In this document: positions 41,412 through 49,662 of the stretch, piece after piece
How the letters are laid out: each line of letters opens with the position of its first letter
Position numbering within the stretch: the stretch's first letter is position 1
NCBI RefSeq assembly: GCF_902809865.1
Contig: NZ_CADDWH010000001.1
Coordinates: 1,674,001 to 1,738,000, forward strand
Source: Halobacillus sp. Marseille-Q1614
GTDB taxonomy: Bacteria > Bacillota > Bacilli > Bacillales > Halobacillaceae
Direction of reading: 5' to 3'
DNA length: 64,000 nucleotides
Made by a program: the position numbers and the translations under genes
Notes under the pieces: model-generated
What the model was told of the DNA's origin: nothing
The model's input: only the letters and a program-made list of their open reading frames with translations
Database searches by the model: none

Positions 41412-42176
41412 TTAGTCTTTTGGACCGCCGGCCACGTATATGACCTGCCCATTTACAAAAGAAGATCTTTCGTCCGCATAGAAAGCAACGGCATTCGCAA
41501 TATCTTCCGGTTTGCCGCTTCGGCCGACTGGGATTTTCTCAACACTTGCTTTAATAAGGTCATCAAAAGAAATCCCGATTCTTGCAGCGGTTTCTTTCGT
41601 CATGTCTGTTTCGATAAAACCTGGAGCCACAGCATTAGCGGTAATGTTGAATTTTCCTAATTCAATAGCTAATGTTTTCGTAAATCCCTGCAAGCCTGCT
41701 TTCGCTGTCGCATAGTTAGCTTGTCCGCGGTTTCCTAAAGCAGAAGTAGAGGAAATATTAATAATTCTTCCGTATTTTTGATCAACCATAAACTTCTGGC
41801 AGGCTCTTGCAGCGTTAAAGGATCCTTTTAGGTGAACGTCCATGACAGTATCCCAGTCAGAGTCAGTCATCTTAAACAGCATATTATCACGGATTACACC
41901 GGCATTGTTCACTAATATATCAAGGGAACCGAACTGTTCGTGAACCTCGCGGGCCGCATTCTCCACCTGTTTAAAGTCCACGACATTCGCTGTCTTACAG
42001 AAAATATCAAACCCTTCTTCTTTGAATTCACTTTCTATTTCATTTAAGGCTTCCTCGTTCACGTCAATGACGGCCACCTTCGCTCCATCTTCCGCAAAAC
42101 GGCGGGCAATGCCTTTTCCGATTCCTCGGCTTCCACCAGTAATTAATGCTGTTCGATTTTTAAATGATTTTCCCAT
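41412..42176 (-). CDS. FabG-like short-chain dehydrogenase
   Basis: A 254-residue 3-oxoacyl reductase-type SDR: TGGSRGIGKGIA, NNAGVIRDNMLFKM, INISSTSALGNRGQANYATAK, VAPGFIETDM and VNGQVIYVAGG. VIDVNEE (an Asp after strand 2) suggests NAD rather than NADP, which fits an oxidative 3-hydroxyacyl-CoA dehydrogenase role. It lies between the first acyl-CoA dehydrogenase gene and the MaoC pair, supporting beta-oxidation. Confidence 0.9.
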   Translation of the reverse strand: MGKSFKNRTALITGGSRGIGKGIARRFAEDGAKVAVIDVNEEALNEIESEFKEEGFDIFCKTANVVDFKQVENAAREVHEQFGSLDILVNNAGVIRDNMLFKMTDSDWDTVMDVHLKGSFNAARACQKFMVDQKYGRIINISSTSALGNRGQANYATAKAGLQGFTKTLAIELGKFNITANAVAPGFIETDMTKETAARIGISFDDLIKASVEKIPVGRSGKPEDIANAVAFYADERSSFVNGQVIYVAGGPKD

Positions 42177-42198
42177 ATTGAAACACTCCTTCGATTAG

Positions 42199-43368
42199 TT
42201 ATCCGATTTTTACATGTCCTTTTAATAGATTTCTGGAAATAATTAAACGCTGAATCTCATCTGTTCCGTCGTAAATTCTCCATAAACGAGCTTCACGGTA
42301 CCAGCGCTCAATCGGAAGCTCTCTCGTATACCCCATACCTCCGTGGATTTGCAGCACACGGTCGACCACATTGTTCCCCATGTTAGATCCATAAAGTTTC
42401 GCCATAGAAGCATAATGACGGTTATCTTCTCCTTGATCTAAAGTAAATGCTGCATTGAGGACGAGCCATTTGGCTGCTTCAATTTCTACCGCTGAATCGG
42501 CAATCTGCCACTGAATAGCCTGGCGGGTCGAAATCGGCTTCCCAAACGTTTCGCGTTCATTAGCGTAATCAATTGCCATATTGAGAAGACGCTCCGCAGA
42601 ACCAACTGCACGCGCTCCGACGATCCAGCGGGCAAAGCCAATCCATTCAAGGCCAAGGTCATAGCCTTTATTGATCTCGCCTAAAATATTCTCTTCTGGA
42701 ACTCTTACATTATCGAAAACCAGTGCCGCCGGTCCCCATTCGCCCATTGTATGGATATATTCTGATTTCCAGCCCATAGAACGGTCGGCAATAAAGCAGG
42801 TCACACCTTTTCTTCCGCCCGAAGACTTATGCATCTCTTTATCAGTAATCGCGATTACCATTACAAAATCAGCTTCATTTCCACCGGTGATAAATGTTTT
42901 TTCTCCATTTAGCACCCACTCATCTCCGTCTTTCACTGCGGTCATCCGAAGATTTCTCGTGTCAGACCCTGCTCCCGGTTCCGTCATCGCAAAACAGGAT
43001 TTTTTCTCACCATTAATCGTTGGAATAAGATACTTTTGCTTCTGCTCTTCATTTCCGTAATATAAAATGTTATCAGCAGAACCGCCGAACTGAAACGGAA
43101 CGAACGTGCGGGCGACCTCCATCTGCACGATCGCCAGCATCATCTGACCAAGATCTGCGCCCCCATATTCTGCAGGTGTATTGATGCCCCAAAACCCCGC
43201 TTCTTTTGCTTTAAGCTGCAATTCCTTCATTTTTCCTTCCGGGAGGCTGGGCCTTCCTTCTCTTTCATTTCTAAGTACATCATTTTCTAAAGGAATTAAC
43301 TCTTTCTCCACGAATTTACGGATTGTTTTTTTCACCATTTCCTGTTCATCCGTTAAGCGTAAATGCAT
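42199..43368 (-). CDS. Acyl-CoA dehydrogenase
   Basis: A 389-residue dehydrogenase: FAMTEPGAGSDTRN, WVLNGEKTFITGGNEADF, ERETFGKPISTRQAIQWQ, LQIHGGMGYTRELPIERWYREARLWRIYDG and DGTDEIQRL, in which Asp replaces the usual Glu of YEGT. It is the first gene of the seven-gene operon, with an ACCGGTT palindrome 44 nt upstream. Paired with the ACAD10/11-like enzyme, it implies two dehydrogenation steps or two chain lengths. Confidence 0.9.
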   Translation of the reverse strand: MHLRLTDEQEMVKKTIRKFVEKELIPLENDVLRNEREGRPSLPEGKMKELQLKAKEAGFWGINTPAEYGGADLGQMMLAIVQMEVARTFVPFQFGGSADNILYYGNEEQKQKYLIPTINGEKKSCFAMTEPGAGSDTRNLRMTAVKDGDEWVLNGEKTFITGGNEADFVMVIAITDKEMHKSSGGRKGVTCFIADRSMGWKSEYIHTMGEWGPAALVFDNVRVPEENILGEINKGYDLGLEWIGFARWIVGARAVGSAERLLNMAIDYANERETFGKPISTRQAIQWQIADSAVEIEAAKWLVLNAAFTLDQGEDNRHYASMAKLYGSNMGNNVVDRVLQIHGGMGYTRELPIERWYREARLWRIYDGTDEIQRLIISRNLLKGHVKIG

Positions 43369-43411
43369 ATTTCTATCTCCAATCTATTAAGTATTTTAGT
43401 TTCCGGCTTTT

Positions 43412-43433
43412 ACATACCTACCGGTTAGTATGT
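43412..43433. promoter_or_regulatory. Operator palindrome upstream of the seven-gene operon
   Basis: ACATACCTACC-GGTTAGTATGT, symmetric at 9 of 11 half-site positions. It overlaps a leftward CATACT/TATAAC -10-like sequence and shares 16 identical bases with the site at the thioesterase gene. Confidence 0.65.
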
Positions 43434-43710
43434 TATATTTTATACTATTTTAAATTTTGCGAAAATACAACCTTAAATTAGAAGATTTTTGTAGTTCGCT
43501 GTCAGCCGGTACTTAGTATGTGGAGGAAGAAGCCGGGAACCTGGTTTCAAAAGAACTGCATGACCTGCGTTATTGTCTCTTTTCGTGGAAAAGAAAAAAT
43601 CAAGGAACAGGCGCTGATGACGGCTGCCTGTCAAAATATGAAAAAGATTGCCCTTCATCTTAGTGTGAGCTAGGTGGAGGAGAGTCTTTTTCTGTCTTAA
43701 GGAACTTCCA

Positions 43711-43818
43711 AGGAGCGAGGCCCCTTCCACTCCTGCGGAAGAACGAGTCAGCCGAGATCGCCAAGCGTGGGTTTTGCGAGAAACTCGGGCGCTTAAAAGG
43801 GAAGGGTCCTTCGCTCCT
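43711..43818. repeat. Large intergenic hairpin element
   Basis: Arms 43711-43728 and 43800-43818 form about 17 pairs, enclosing GC-rich sequence. The whole stretch 43434-43865 has no gene I trust: a 51-codon frame at 43518-43673 starts MWRKKPGTWF but looks like part of a repeat. The segment resembles repeated intergenic elements of Bacillaceae. Confidence 0.5.
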
Positions 43819-43867
43819 GGCGGCAAGAAAAAAGCTTGCGGAAAACCAGGGGTTTCTCCACAAGCTG

Positions 43868-43900
43868 AAGACTGTCGAGAGAATTTCTCGACAGTCTTTT
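43868..43900 (+). terminator. Terminator-like hairpin, plus-strand oriented
   Basis: AAGACTGTCGAGA and TCTCGACAGTCTT pair around a short loop and are followed by T-rich sequence on the plus strand only. It lies next to the stop of the leftward lysine dehydrogenase gene, yet its T-run is on the plus strand, so a rightward transcript across 43450-43865 seems to end here. Confidence 0.65.
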
Positions 43901-43903
43901 TCT

Positions 43904-45052
43904 TTATATTCTCTTTTCGTTAATCACTACGCCGCGCTTCGCCATCTCCACTATATAAAGATTTCCCGGCACGATTTGTTCTGGCGGGCAGACGCCTTTT
44001 TTCGTAATTGCCTGGCTTCCGATCATTTGAGCGACAACGGAGATCGTGTTAGCGGTCGCCCGCGCCATCGCTGTAACTTTATTTTCCCTATCTTTATATG
44101 TGACCATTTCGTACTGATAGGTAGTATCTGCGCCGTTTTTCATTCCGCCGACACAGACACGAAGCAGGACCGCATCGTCTTTATCTTTTAAGTCTACAAT
44201 CGGATCTAACGTCTTCAGCAATACTTCCCGCGGCTTTACTTTAACACCGCCGACTTCTACTTCATAATCATTGCGGGTCAGCTGTAAGTCGACTAACAGC
44301 TTCATTTTTTCCGCATGTCCGCGGTAACGGATCGTTTTATATTCCAGCGTATCAATGGCTGGATAAGATTTCAGTAAAGTAGATGTTCCTCCAGACGTGT
44401 GAAAAGCTTCCAAGGGGCCAAAACGCTCGAAGTGGAGTTGTTCCACTTCTGTAAGTGACGGAACCTCTGCCAATCGGCCGTTTCTAATAATTGTCGATGG
44501 ATCGGTATAATGATCGAGCAGCCCTTCCATAGAGAACACGTGGTTGTATTCTAAGGGAGGTTCGGGCTGAACGGGAATTCCGCCTACGAAAAGGCGAATC
44601 GATTTGAGCTCATCCAGCTTACTTGCTCCATAACCGGACAGGATATTAATCATCCCCGGAGCCACACCAAGGTCCGGGATAATCGTTACCCCTGCAGCTT
44701 TGGCCTCCTCATCAAGCTCCAGCACTTGATCGGTGATGTGGCCGATATGTCCTCCTAAGTCTACAGAGCTTATTCCTACTTCAATAGCAGTCTCTGCTAC
44801 TATTTTATTAAAAGAATAAAATAATGCATTAATGACAACATCAAACTGCTTAATAAATGCGGCTAATTCAGCTGAATTCCCTGCATCTACTTTATAGGCT
44901 TTAATCTTCGGTGAATGGATAGATTGGCACACGGCTTCGGCTCGGTTGAAATCGATATCCGCCAGTCCTACTTTTTTTACACCTTTACTTCTGACTAAAT
45001 CTCGCGCTGCTTCTTTCCCCATTAAACCAGATCCTAGAACAGCTACTTTCAT
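43904..45052 (-). CDS. L-lysine 6-dehydrogenase
   Basis: A saccharopine-dehydrogenase-fold enzyme that oxidises the epsilon-amino group of lysine with NAD to give allysine (2-aminoadipate 6-semialdehyde, in equilibrium with piperideine-6-carboxylate). Residues 1-382 follow the known Geobacillus lysine dehydrogenase closely: [61 protein letters not shown] and [18 protein letters not shown] at 45052 has GGGGTG upstream; an earlier GTG overlaps that site. It ends the four-gene lysine operon. Confidence 0.92.
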   Translation of the reverse strand: MKVAVLGSGLMGKEAARDLVRSKGVKKVGLADIDFNRAEAVCQSIHSPKIKAYKVDAGNSAELAAFIKQFDVVINALFYSFNKIVAETAIEVGISSVDLGGHIGHITDQVLELDEEAKAAGVTIIPDLGVAPGMINILSGYGASKLDELKSIRLFVGGIPVQPEPPLEYNHVFSMEGLLDHYTDPSTIIRNGRLAEVPSLTEVEQLHFERFGPLEAFHTSGGTSTLLKSYPAIDTLEYKTIRYRGHAEKMKLLVDLQLTRNDYEVEVGGVKVKPREVLLKTLDPIVDLKDKDDAVLLRVCVGGMKNGADTTYQYEMVTYKDRENKVTAMARATANTISVVAQMIGSQAITKKGVCPPEQIVPGNLYIVEMAKRGVVINEKRI

Positions 45053-45085
45053 AGTCCGCACCCCTTTATTACGTAATCTCTCCCT

Positions 45086-46588
45086 CTACTCCACGTCGAT
45101 TTGCGCGCGCTGCAGCCTGCCGCTGAAATCGACATAGACGGCTTTCCATTCGGTAAACACATCAAGCGCTGCTACACCAGAATCACGGTGTCCATTCCCA
45201 GTTCCTTTTGTTCCGCCAAAAGGAAGATGTATTTCCGCCCCTGTTGTTCCTGCGTTTACGTAAACAATTCCTGTATCTAAATCGCGTTGAGCCGCGAATA
45301 CTTTATTAACGTCCCTCGTAAAAATGGAGCTCGATAATCCATACTCCACACTGTTGTTAATTTCGATCGCTTCTTCCAGGCTTTTCACAGGAATCAAGGA
45401 AACGACCGGACCAAATATTTCTTCCTGGGCAATCCGCATATCTCCTCGAACATCCGTAAACAGCGTCGGCGCAAAATAATGACCATTGGCGTGCGTTCCG
45501 TTTTCCATAATGTAGCCGCCTGTTAAAAGCTTGGCCCCTTCTTCTTTACCAACTTGTATATAAGCTTTGATTTTCTCTAGGCCGCTGCGGTTAATAATCG
45601 GTCCTACTTTAACTGATTCGTCTAACCCATTTCCGATTGACAGTTTCGCAATTTCTGTAAGCAGACGTTTCTCCAGTTCTTCCTTTACGCTCTCATGAAC
45701 CATCACCCGGCTGCAGGCGGTGCAACGCTGGCCGCTCGTTCCATAGGCGCTCCATAGAATTCCTTCGACAGCTAATGAAAGATCGGCATCATCCATGACA
45801 ATCACCGCGTTCTTCCCGCCCATTTCAAGTGAAACTTTTTTCAGGCGCTGGCCGCATTTCCCGGCAATATTTCGGCCGACTTCATTTGAACCTGTAAAAG
45901 AGATCACGCGGATTGTATCCTGCTCAATCATCGCTTCGCCTACTGTAGATCCTGAGCCAAACACGACGTTGATGACACCCTCAGGCAGTCCGGCTTCTTC
46001 AAAAATTCTCGCCAGTTCAAAAGCCATGATCGGTGTTTCTGTCGCCGGTTTCCAGACGACTGCATTTCCGGCAACAATGGCAGGGAACGACTTCCACGTT
46101 GCAATCGCTATTGGAAAATTCCATGGTGTAATGATGCCGACTACACCAACAGGAGCACGAACGCTCATCGCAAACTTATCTTTCAACTCAGAAGGAGTCG
46201 TCTGGCCGAATAACCTGCGCCCTTCCCCAGCCATATAAAAGGCCATATCAATGCCTTCCTGTACTTCACCGCGCGCTTCTTCAATGACTTTTCCATTTTC
46301 CATCGTCAGGAGCTGCGATAAATATTCTTTACGCTCCTTCATAATCATTCCGACGCGGTACAGCACTTCAGCTCTTTGGGGAGCCGGAACGAGTGCCCAG
46401 TTTTTTTGCGCTTTTTTCGCAGCTTCTGTAGCTGCTTCGACGTCTCCTGCGGTCGATAAAGGAACCTTCACAAGCGTTTCTAAATTAGCCGGGTTTGTTA
46501 CGTCTGTGTACTTTCCGCCCGATGGTTCCTGCCAGTTTCCATTAATAAAATTTTTCAGCTTGTCATCTTGAATCACTCTGCGACTCAT
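45086..46588 (-). CDS. Aldehyde dehydrogenase (probable aminoadipate- or glutarate-semialdehyde dehydrogenase)
   Basis: A 500-residue NAD(P)-dependent ALDH: TPWNFPIAIATWK, FTGSNEVGR, general base Glu in LEMGGKNAV, nucleophile Cys in GTSGQRCTACSR, and EEIFGPVV. The tail TTGAEIHLPFGGTKGTGNGHRD recalls ALDHs acting on amino- or oxo-acid semialdehydes. Directly upstream of lysine dehydrogenase (33-nt gap), it most simply oxidises allysine to 2-aminoadipate. It might also oxidise glutarate semialdehyde later in the proposed pathway. AAGGAGG precedes the ATG. Confidence 0.88.
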   Translation of the reverse strand: MSRRVIQDDKLKNFINGNWQEPSGGKYTDVTNPANLETLVKVPLSTAGDVEAATEAAKKAQKNWALVPAPQRAEVLYRVGMIMKERKEYLSQLLTMENGKVIEEARGEVQEGIDMAFYMAGEGRRLFGQTTPSELKDKFAMSVRAPVGVVGIITPWNFPIAIATWKSFPAIVAGNAVVWKPATETPIMAFELARIFEEAGLPEGVINVVFGSGSTVGEAMIEQDTIRVISFTGSNEVGRNIAGKCGQRLKKVSLEMGGKNAVIVMDDADLSLAVEGILWSAYGTSGQRCTACSRVMVHESVKEELEKRLLTEIAKLSIGNGLDESVKVGPIINRSGLEKIKAYIQVGKEEGAKLLTGGYIMENGTHANGHYFAPTLFTDVRGDMRIAQEEIFGPVVSLIPVKSLEEAIEINNSVEYGLSSSIFTRDVNKVFAAQRDLDTGIVYVNAGTTGAEIHLPFGGTKGTGNGHRDSGVAALDVFTEWKAVYVDFSGRLQRAQIDVE

Positions 46589-46602
46589 GGGTAAATTCCT
46601 CC

Positions 46603-48258
46603 TTAATTATTATTTTTGCCGTTTTGTCTTAATTGCTCGATCGTTGATGTGAGTGAAATCTGTTCAGGATCACTTTCTACTTCAATCACAGCGGGCTTTC
46701 CTTCTTTTAACACCTGTAAAAGAGCCTGCTCGAATTCTTCCGGCTCCCTCACGTAAATGCCTAAAGCACCAAATCCTTGAGCGATTTTGTAAAACGGCAC
46801 ACTGCCTAAATCAGTGCCGATTGTTTTATATGGAAAATGGATTTCCTGATGCATTCGGATGGTTCCATACATTCGGTTATTAAATACGATGCTGATGACA
46901 GGAATCTGATAGCGTACGGCTGTTTCCAGCTCCTGCATCGTCATCATAAAGCCGCCGTCTCCTGACAAAGAAACGACCGTCCGGTTTGGCCAGGCCAGTT
47001 TCGCACCTAAAGCAGCAGGCATGCCGTAGCCCATTGCCCCTGAGGTAGGGCCAATGTATGTGTTTTTTTGATTAAATTGATAATAGGCATGAAGCCAGCC
47101 GGCAAAGTTCCCGGCATCGTTTGTCAGAATGGCATCTTTAGGCAGATGCTTTTGTAAAAGGGCGATAATCTTTTTGTTTACTGACTCTTCCTTCTCAGGC
47201 TTAAGTAATGCTTGGTAAGCCTCTCTCCCTGCCTTCCCCCATTCTTCAAAGACTACAGGAAGCTTCATTTCCATAAGCGCTGTCAGTCCCTCTTTGGCAT
47301 CTGCGACTATACCAATGTCCGGGGCGTAAACTTTTCCAAGGGTGTTAGTATCGATATCGATATGGATCAGCGTCTGGTCATTACGAATAAGCGAGTAATC
47401 CTGGGTCGTTACTTCAGAAAGTCTTGTTCCAATAGCAATGATCGCATCGGCTTCCTTAACGGTTTTTAGAATCTCTGGATTTGTCCCTAAGCCAAGATGG
47501 CCGGCGTACAGGGAATGATTGTTCGGAAAAACATCATGTCTGCGAAAAGCCGCCATAACGGGAAGACTGAATTTTTCAGCGAATTGCACGAGAGTTTTTT
47601 CCGCACCGGCATTCTTTACTCCCCCGCCAGCAATCACAAGCGGACGCTTTGCCTTCAAAAGCAGCTTTTCGGTTCCCTGCACCTCACGTAAGGAAGGACA
47701 CGGAGAAGGCCTATCCACCGGCTTTCCAAACTCCATGGCGGCACTTTTTTTTAATAAATCCTCAGGCAGGGAGATGACTACAGGACCAGGACGCCCGGTT
47801 TGTGCGATACGCAAAGCTCTTTGAACAATTTCTGGTACTCTCTTTGCTTCCTGAATCTCTACTGTCCACTTCGCAATCGGGGCAAAAAATCGGTCTAAGT
47901 CCACTTCCTGAAACCCTTCTCTTCCTCTAAACCGGCTGTCCACTTGCCCTAGTAAAACGATCATCGGCGTTGAGTCCTGATAGGCGGTGTGAACGCCTAT
48001 AGCCAGGTTAGATCCCCCGACTCCCCGTGTTGCCATTACCACTCCCGGCTGTCCACTTGCTTTAGCAAATCCTTCGGCCATAAAGGAAGCTCCGCCTTCA
48101 TGCCTTGTGGAAATAAGCTTAATGCTCGGTTCATCGTAGATGGCATCCATGACGGGAAGATAGCTTTCACCCGGCACGCAGAACACTTTTTGAATGCCTT
48201 CGATCTTCAGGCATTCAATAATCGCCTGTGCACTCGACATTTGCTCAGTCTGCTTCAC
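46603..48258 (-). CDS. ThDP-dependent decarboxylase / acetolactate synthase-like enzyme
   Basis: A 551-residue thiamine-diphosphate enzyme of the acetolactate synthase family. The cofactor-activating Glu is in TRHEGGASFMAEGFAK; a central FAD/NAD-like domain carries LVIAGGGVKNAG; the ThDP-Mg motif is GDGGFMMTMQELETAVRY...FNN. GTG start with GAGGGAG; it overlaps the aminotransferase gene by 14 bp. No ilvN-like regulatory subunit is near, so valine synthesis is unlikely. In this cluster a 2-oxoadipate decarboxylase role (giving glutarate semialdehyde) is the best guess. That is inference from context only. Confidence 0.82.
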   Translation of the reverse strand: MKQTEQMSSAQAIIECLKIEGIQKVFCVPGESYLPVMDAIYDEPSIKLISTRHEGGASFMAEGFAKASGQPGVVMATRGVGGSNLAIGVHTAYQDSTPMIVLLGQVDSRFRGREGFQEVDLDRFFAPIAKWTVEIQEAKRVPEIVQRALRIAQTGRPGPVVISLPEDLLKKSAAMEFGKPVDRPSPCPSLREVQGTEKLLLKAKRPLVIAGGGVKNAGAEKTLVQFAEKFSLPVMAAFRRHDVFPNNHSLYAGHLGLGTNPEILKTVKEADAIIAIGTRLSEVTTQDYSLIRNDQTLIHIDIDTNTLGKVYAPDIGIVADAKEGLTALMEMKLPVVFEEWGKAGREAYQALLKPEKEESVNKKIIALLQKHLPKDAILTNDAGNFAGWLHAYYQFNQKNTYIGPTSGAMGYGMPAALGAKLAWPNRTVVSLSGDGGFMMTMQELETAVRYQIPVISIVFNNRMYGTIRMHQEIHFPYKTIGTDLGSVPFYKIAQGFGALGIYVREPEEFEQALLQVLKEGKPAVIEVESDPEQISLTSTIEQLRQNGKNNN

Positions 48259-49432
48259 CCGCGCTCCCTCCCTTCATGATTTTTCTCATCCGGCAGGCCG
48301 CTTCCTCCAACCGCGCCGATGGAACAGATAAGGACAGCCGGACATATCCTTCTCCCCCGGCACCGAAGGCTGTCCCTGGTGTAAGAATGACACCGGCTTC
48401 TTCGAGTATTTTCTGTGAAAAAGACTGTGATGTATAGCCATCTGGCACTTTCGCCCAGAGGAAAAACGTCCCCTTCGGCCTTGCTGCTTTCATGCCGATT
48501 TCTTCAAGAGCGGGAAGCAGTTTTCCCATCCTTTCTTCATAGACGGCATTATTAGCCTTAACCGTTGAAAAATCACTGGTTAATGCGGCTGCGGCAGCTT
48601 TTTGGATGGCTAAAAACTGACTCGTATCCATATTGCTTTTAACAATGGATAACGCCTGAATTAATTCTTTGTTTCCAACGACGTAGCCGATTCTCCAGCC
48701 TGTCATATTAAAACTTTTCGACAGCGAGCCGAATTCGACGCTTATGTCCTTCGCTCCTGGAACCTGCAAAATACTTGGAGCTTTATAGCCGCCAAACGTG
48801 ACTAAATCATATGCCGCATCCTGTACGACCAACAGCTGGTGCCGTCTTGCAAACTCGACCGCTTCTTTAAAAGCATTAAGATCAACTGTGCCTCCTGTTG
48901 GATTACTCGGATAATTCAGCAGCATCAGTTTCGCATCTGCAAGCTCAAAATCTGAGAGTTCATCAAACTGAGGAACATATCCTTTAGCTTCATCAAGCGG
49001 AAGCGGGATCATGGATCCATACGCTAAGTGAATGGCAGACTGATAAACGGGATAGCCAGGGTCCGGCACGAGTACACCATCCCCGGGATCAAGAACCGCG
49101 CTGATCATATGGGCAATCCCTTCTTTAGAACCAATCAAGGCGAGCACCTCTGTATCTGGATCTAAAGAAACGTCGTAATGCCTTTTATAAAAAGAGGCCA
49201 CAGCTTGTCTAAATTCAGAACAGCCTCCATAAGGCGAGTATTTGTGGTTGGACGGCTTTCGGGCTTCCTCACTAAGGCGTTGAATAATAAAAGACGGGGT
49301 TGGCAGATCCGGTGCCCCAATCCCTAAATCAATGACGTCGACTCCCTTTTCCTGAAGTTTCTTCTTCTTTTGATGAAAAACAGAAAACAGATAAGGAGGC
49401 AGACTATTCACCTGTTTTGAACCATATTTCAT
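48245..49432 (-). CDS. PLP-dependent class I/II aminotransferase
   Basis: A 395-residue fold-type I aminotransferase. IDLGIGAPDLPTP, YSPYGGCSEFRQA, the NYPSNPTGG segment, the Asp of VVQDAAYDLV, the PLP Lys in FGSLSKSFNMTGWRIGY and the substrate Arg near YVRLSLSVP are all visible. It is closest in pattern to LL-diaminopimelate- or aminoadipate-type enzymes. First gene of the leftward lysine operon, so transfer of the amino group of 2-aminoadipate to 2-oxoglutarate is the likely role. Confidence 0.87.
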   Translation of the reverse strand: MKYGSKQVNSLPPYLFSVFHQKKKKLQEKGVDVIDLGIGAPDLPTPSFIIQRLSEEARKPSNHKYSPYGGCSEFRQAVASFYKRHYDVSLDPDTEVLALIGSKEGIAHMISAVLDPGDGVLVPDPGYPVYQSAIHLAYGSMIPLPLDEAKGYVPQFDELSDFELADAKLMLLNYPSNPTGGTVDLNAFKEAVEFARRHQLLVVQDAAYDLVTFGGYKAPSILQVPGAKDISVEFGSLSKSFNMTGWRIGYVVGNKELIQALSIVKSNMDTSQFLAIQKAAAAALTSDFSTVKANNAVYEERMGKLLPALEEIGMKAARPKGTFFLWAKVPDGYTSQSFSQKILEEAGVILTPGTAFGAGGEGYVRLSLSVPSARLEEAACRMRKIMKGGSAGEAD

Positions 49433-49467
49433 TTAAACAACCCCCAAATCAGATGGTACCTAATAAC

Positions 49468-49478
49468 GGGTTTGTCCC
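49468..49478 (-). promoter_or_regulatory. GGGACAAACCC element upstream of the aminotransferase
   Basis: An 11-nt stem-loop motif (GGG, ACAAA, CCC) in the leader of the leftward operon. A matching element, AGGACAAACCT, lies at 49578-49588 on the opposite strand before the divergent operon. The placement suggests shared control, but this is unproven. Confidence 0.3.
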
Positions 49479-49575
49479 ATTGTTCTATCCTATTAAGGCA
49501 AAATCCAATTCATGATAGTCTTTTAAATAGCGCAAAGATATTCATATTTTCAAAGCATCTGGAATAACTTGTAGT

Positions 49576-49590
49576 GTAGGACAAACCTAC
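49576..49590 (+). promoter_or_regulatory. GTAGG-ACAAA-CCTAC stem-loop in the CoA-transferase leader
   Basis: A 5-bp stem with the same ACAAA loop as the element at 49468-49478. It is followed by the long hairpin at 49603-49646. Confidence 0.3.
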
Positions 49591-49602
49591 GAAGCAGATC
49601 CC

Positions 49603-49646
49603 AAGCCAGTTGGATTCATACATCGTATGGGTTCGGCTGGCTTTTT
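49603..49646 (+). terminator. Long leader hairpin/attenuator before the CoA-transferase gene
   Basis: AAGCCAG... and ...CTGGCTT pair over 19 positions with wobbles around an ATC loop, followed by a T-run. It ends only 17 nt before the start codon, and no rightward gene lies upstream, so it may be an attenuator in the gene's own leader. Confidence 0.6.
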
Positions 49647-49662
49647 CCTATAGTGAAAGGAA

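Noticed and set aside
43473-43826. A 117-codon minus-strand frame and a 51-codon plus-strand frame (43518-43673)
   Set aside because: Both lie in the hairpin-rich intergenic element, lack good start signals and look like repeat sequence, not coding sequence.
49440-49662. A T-box or lysine riboswitch in front of the lysine catabolic genes
   Set aside because: The T-box sequence and the conserved lysine-aptamer segments are absent; only simple hairpins are visible.
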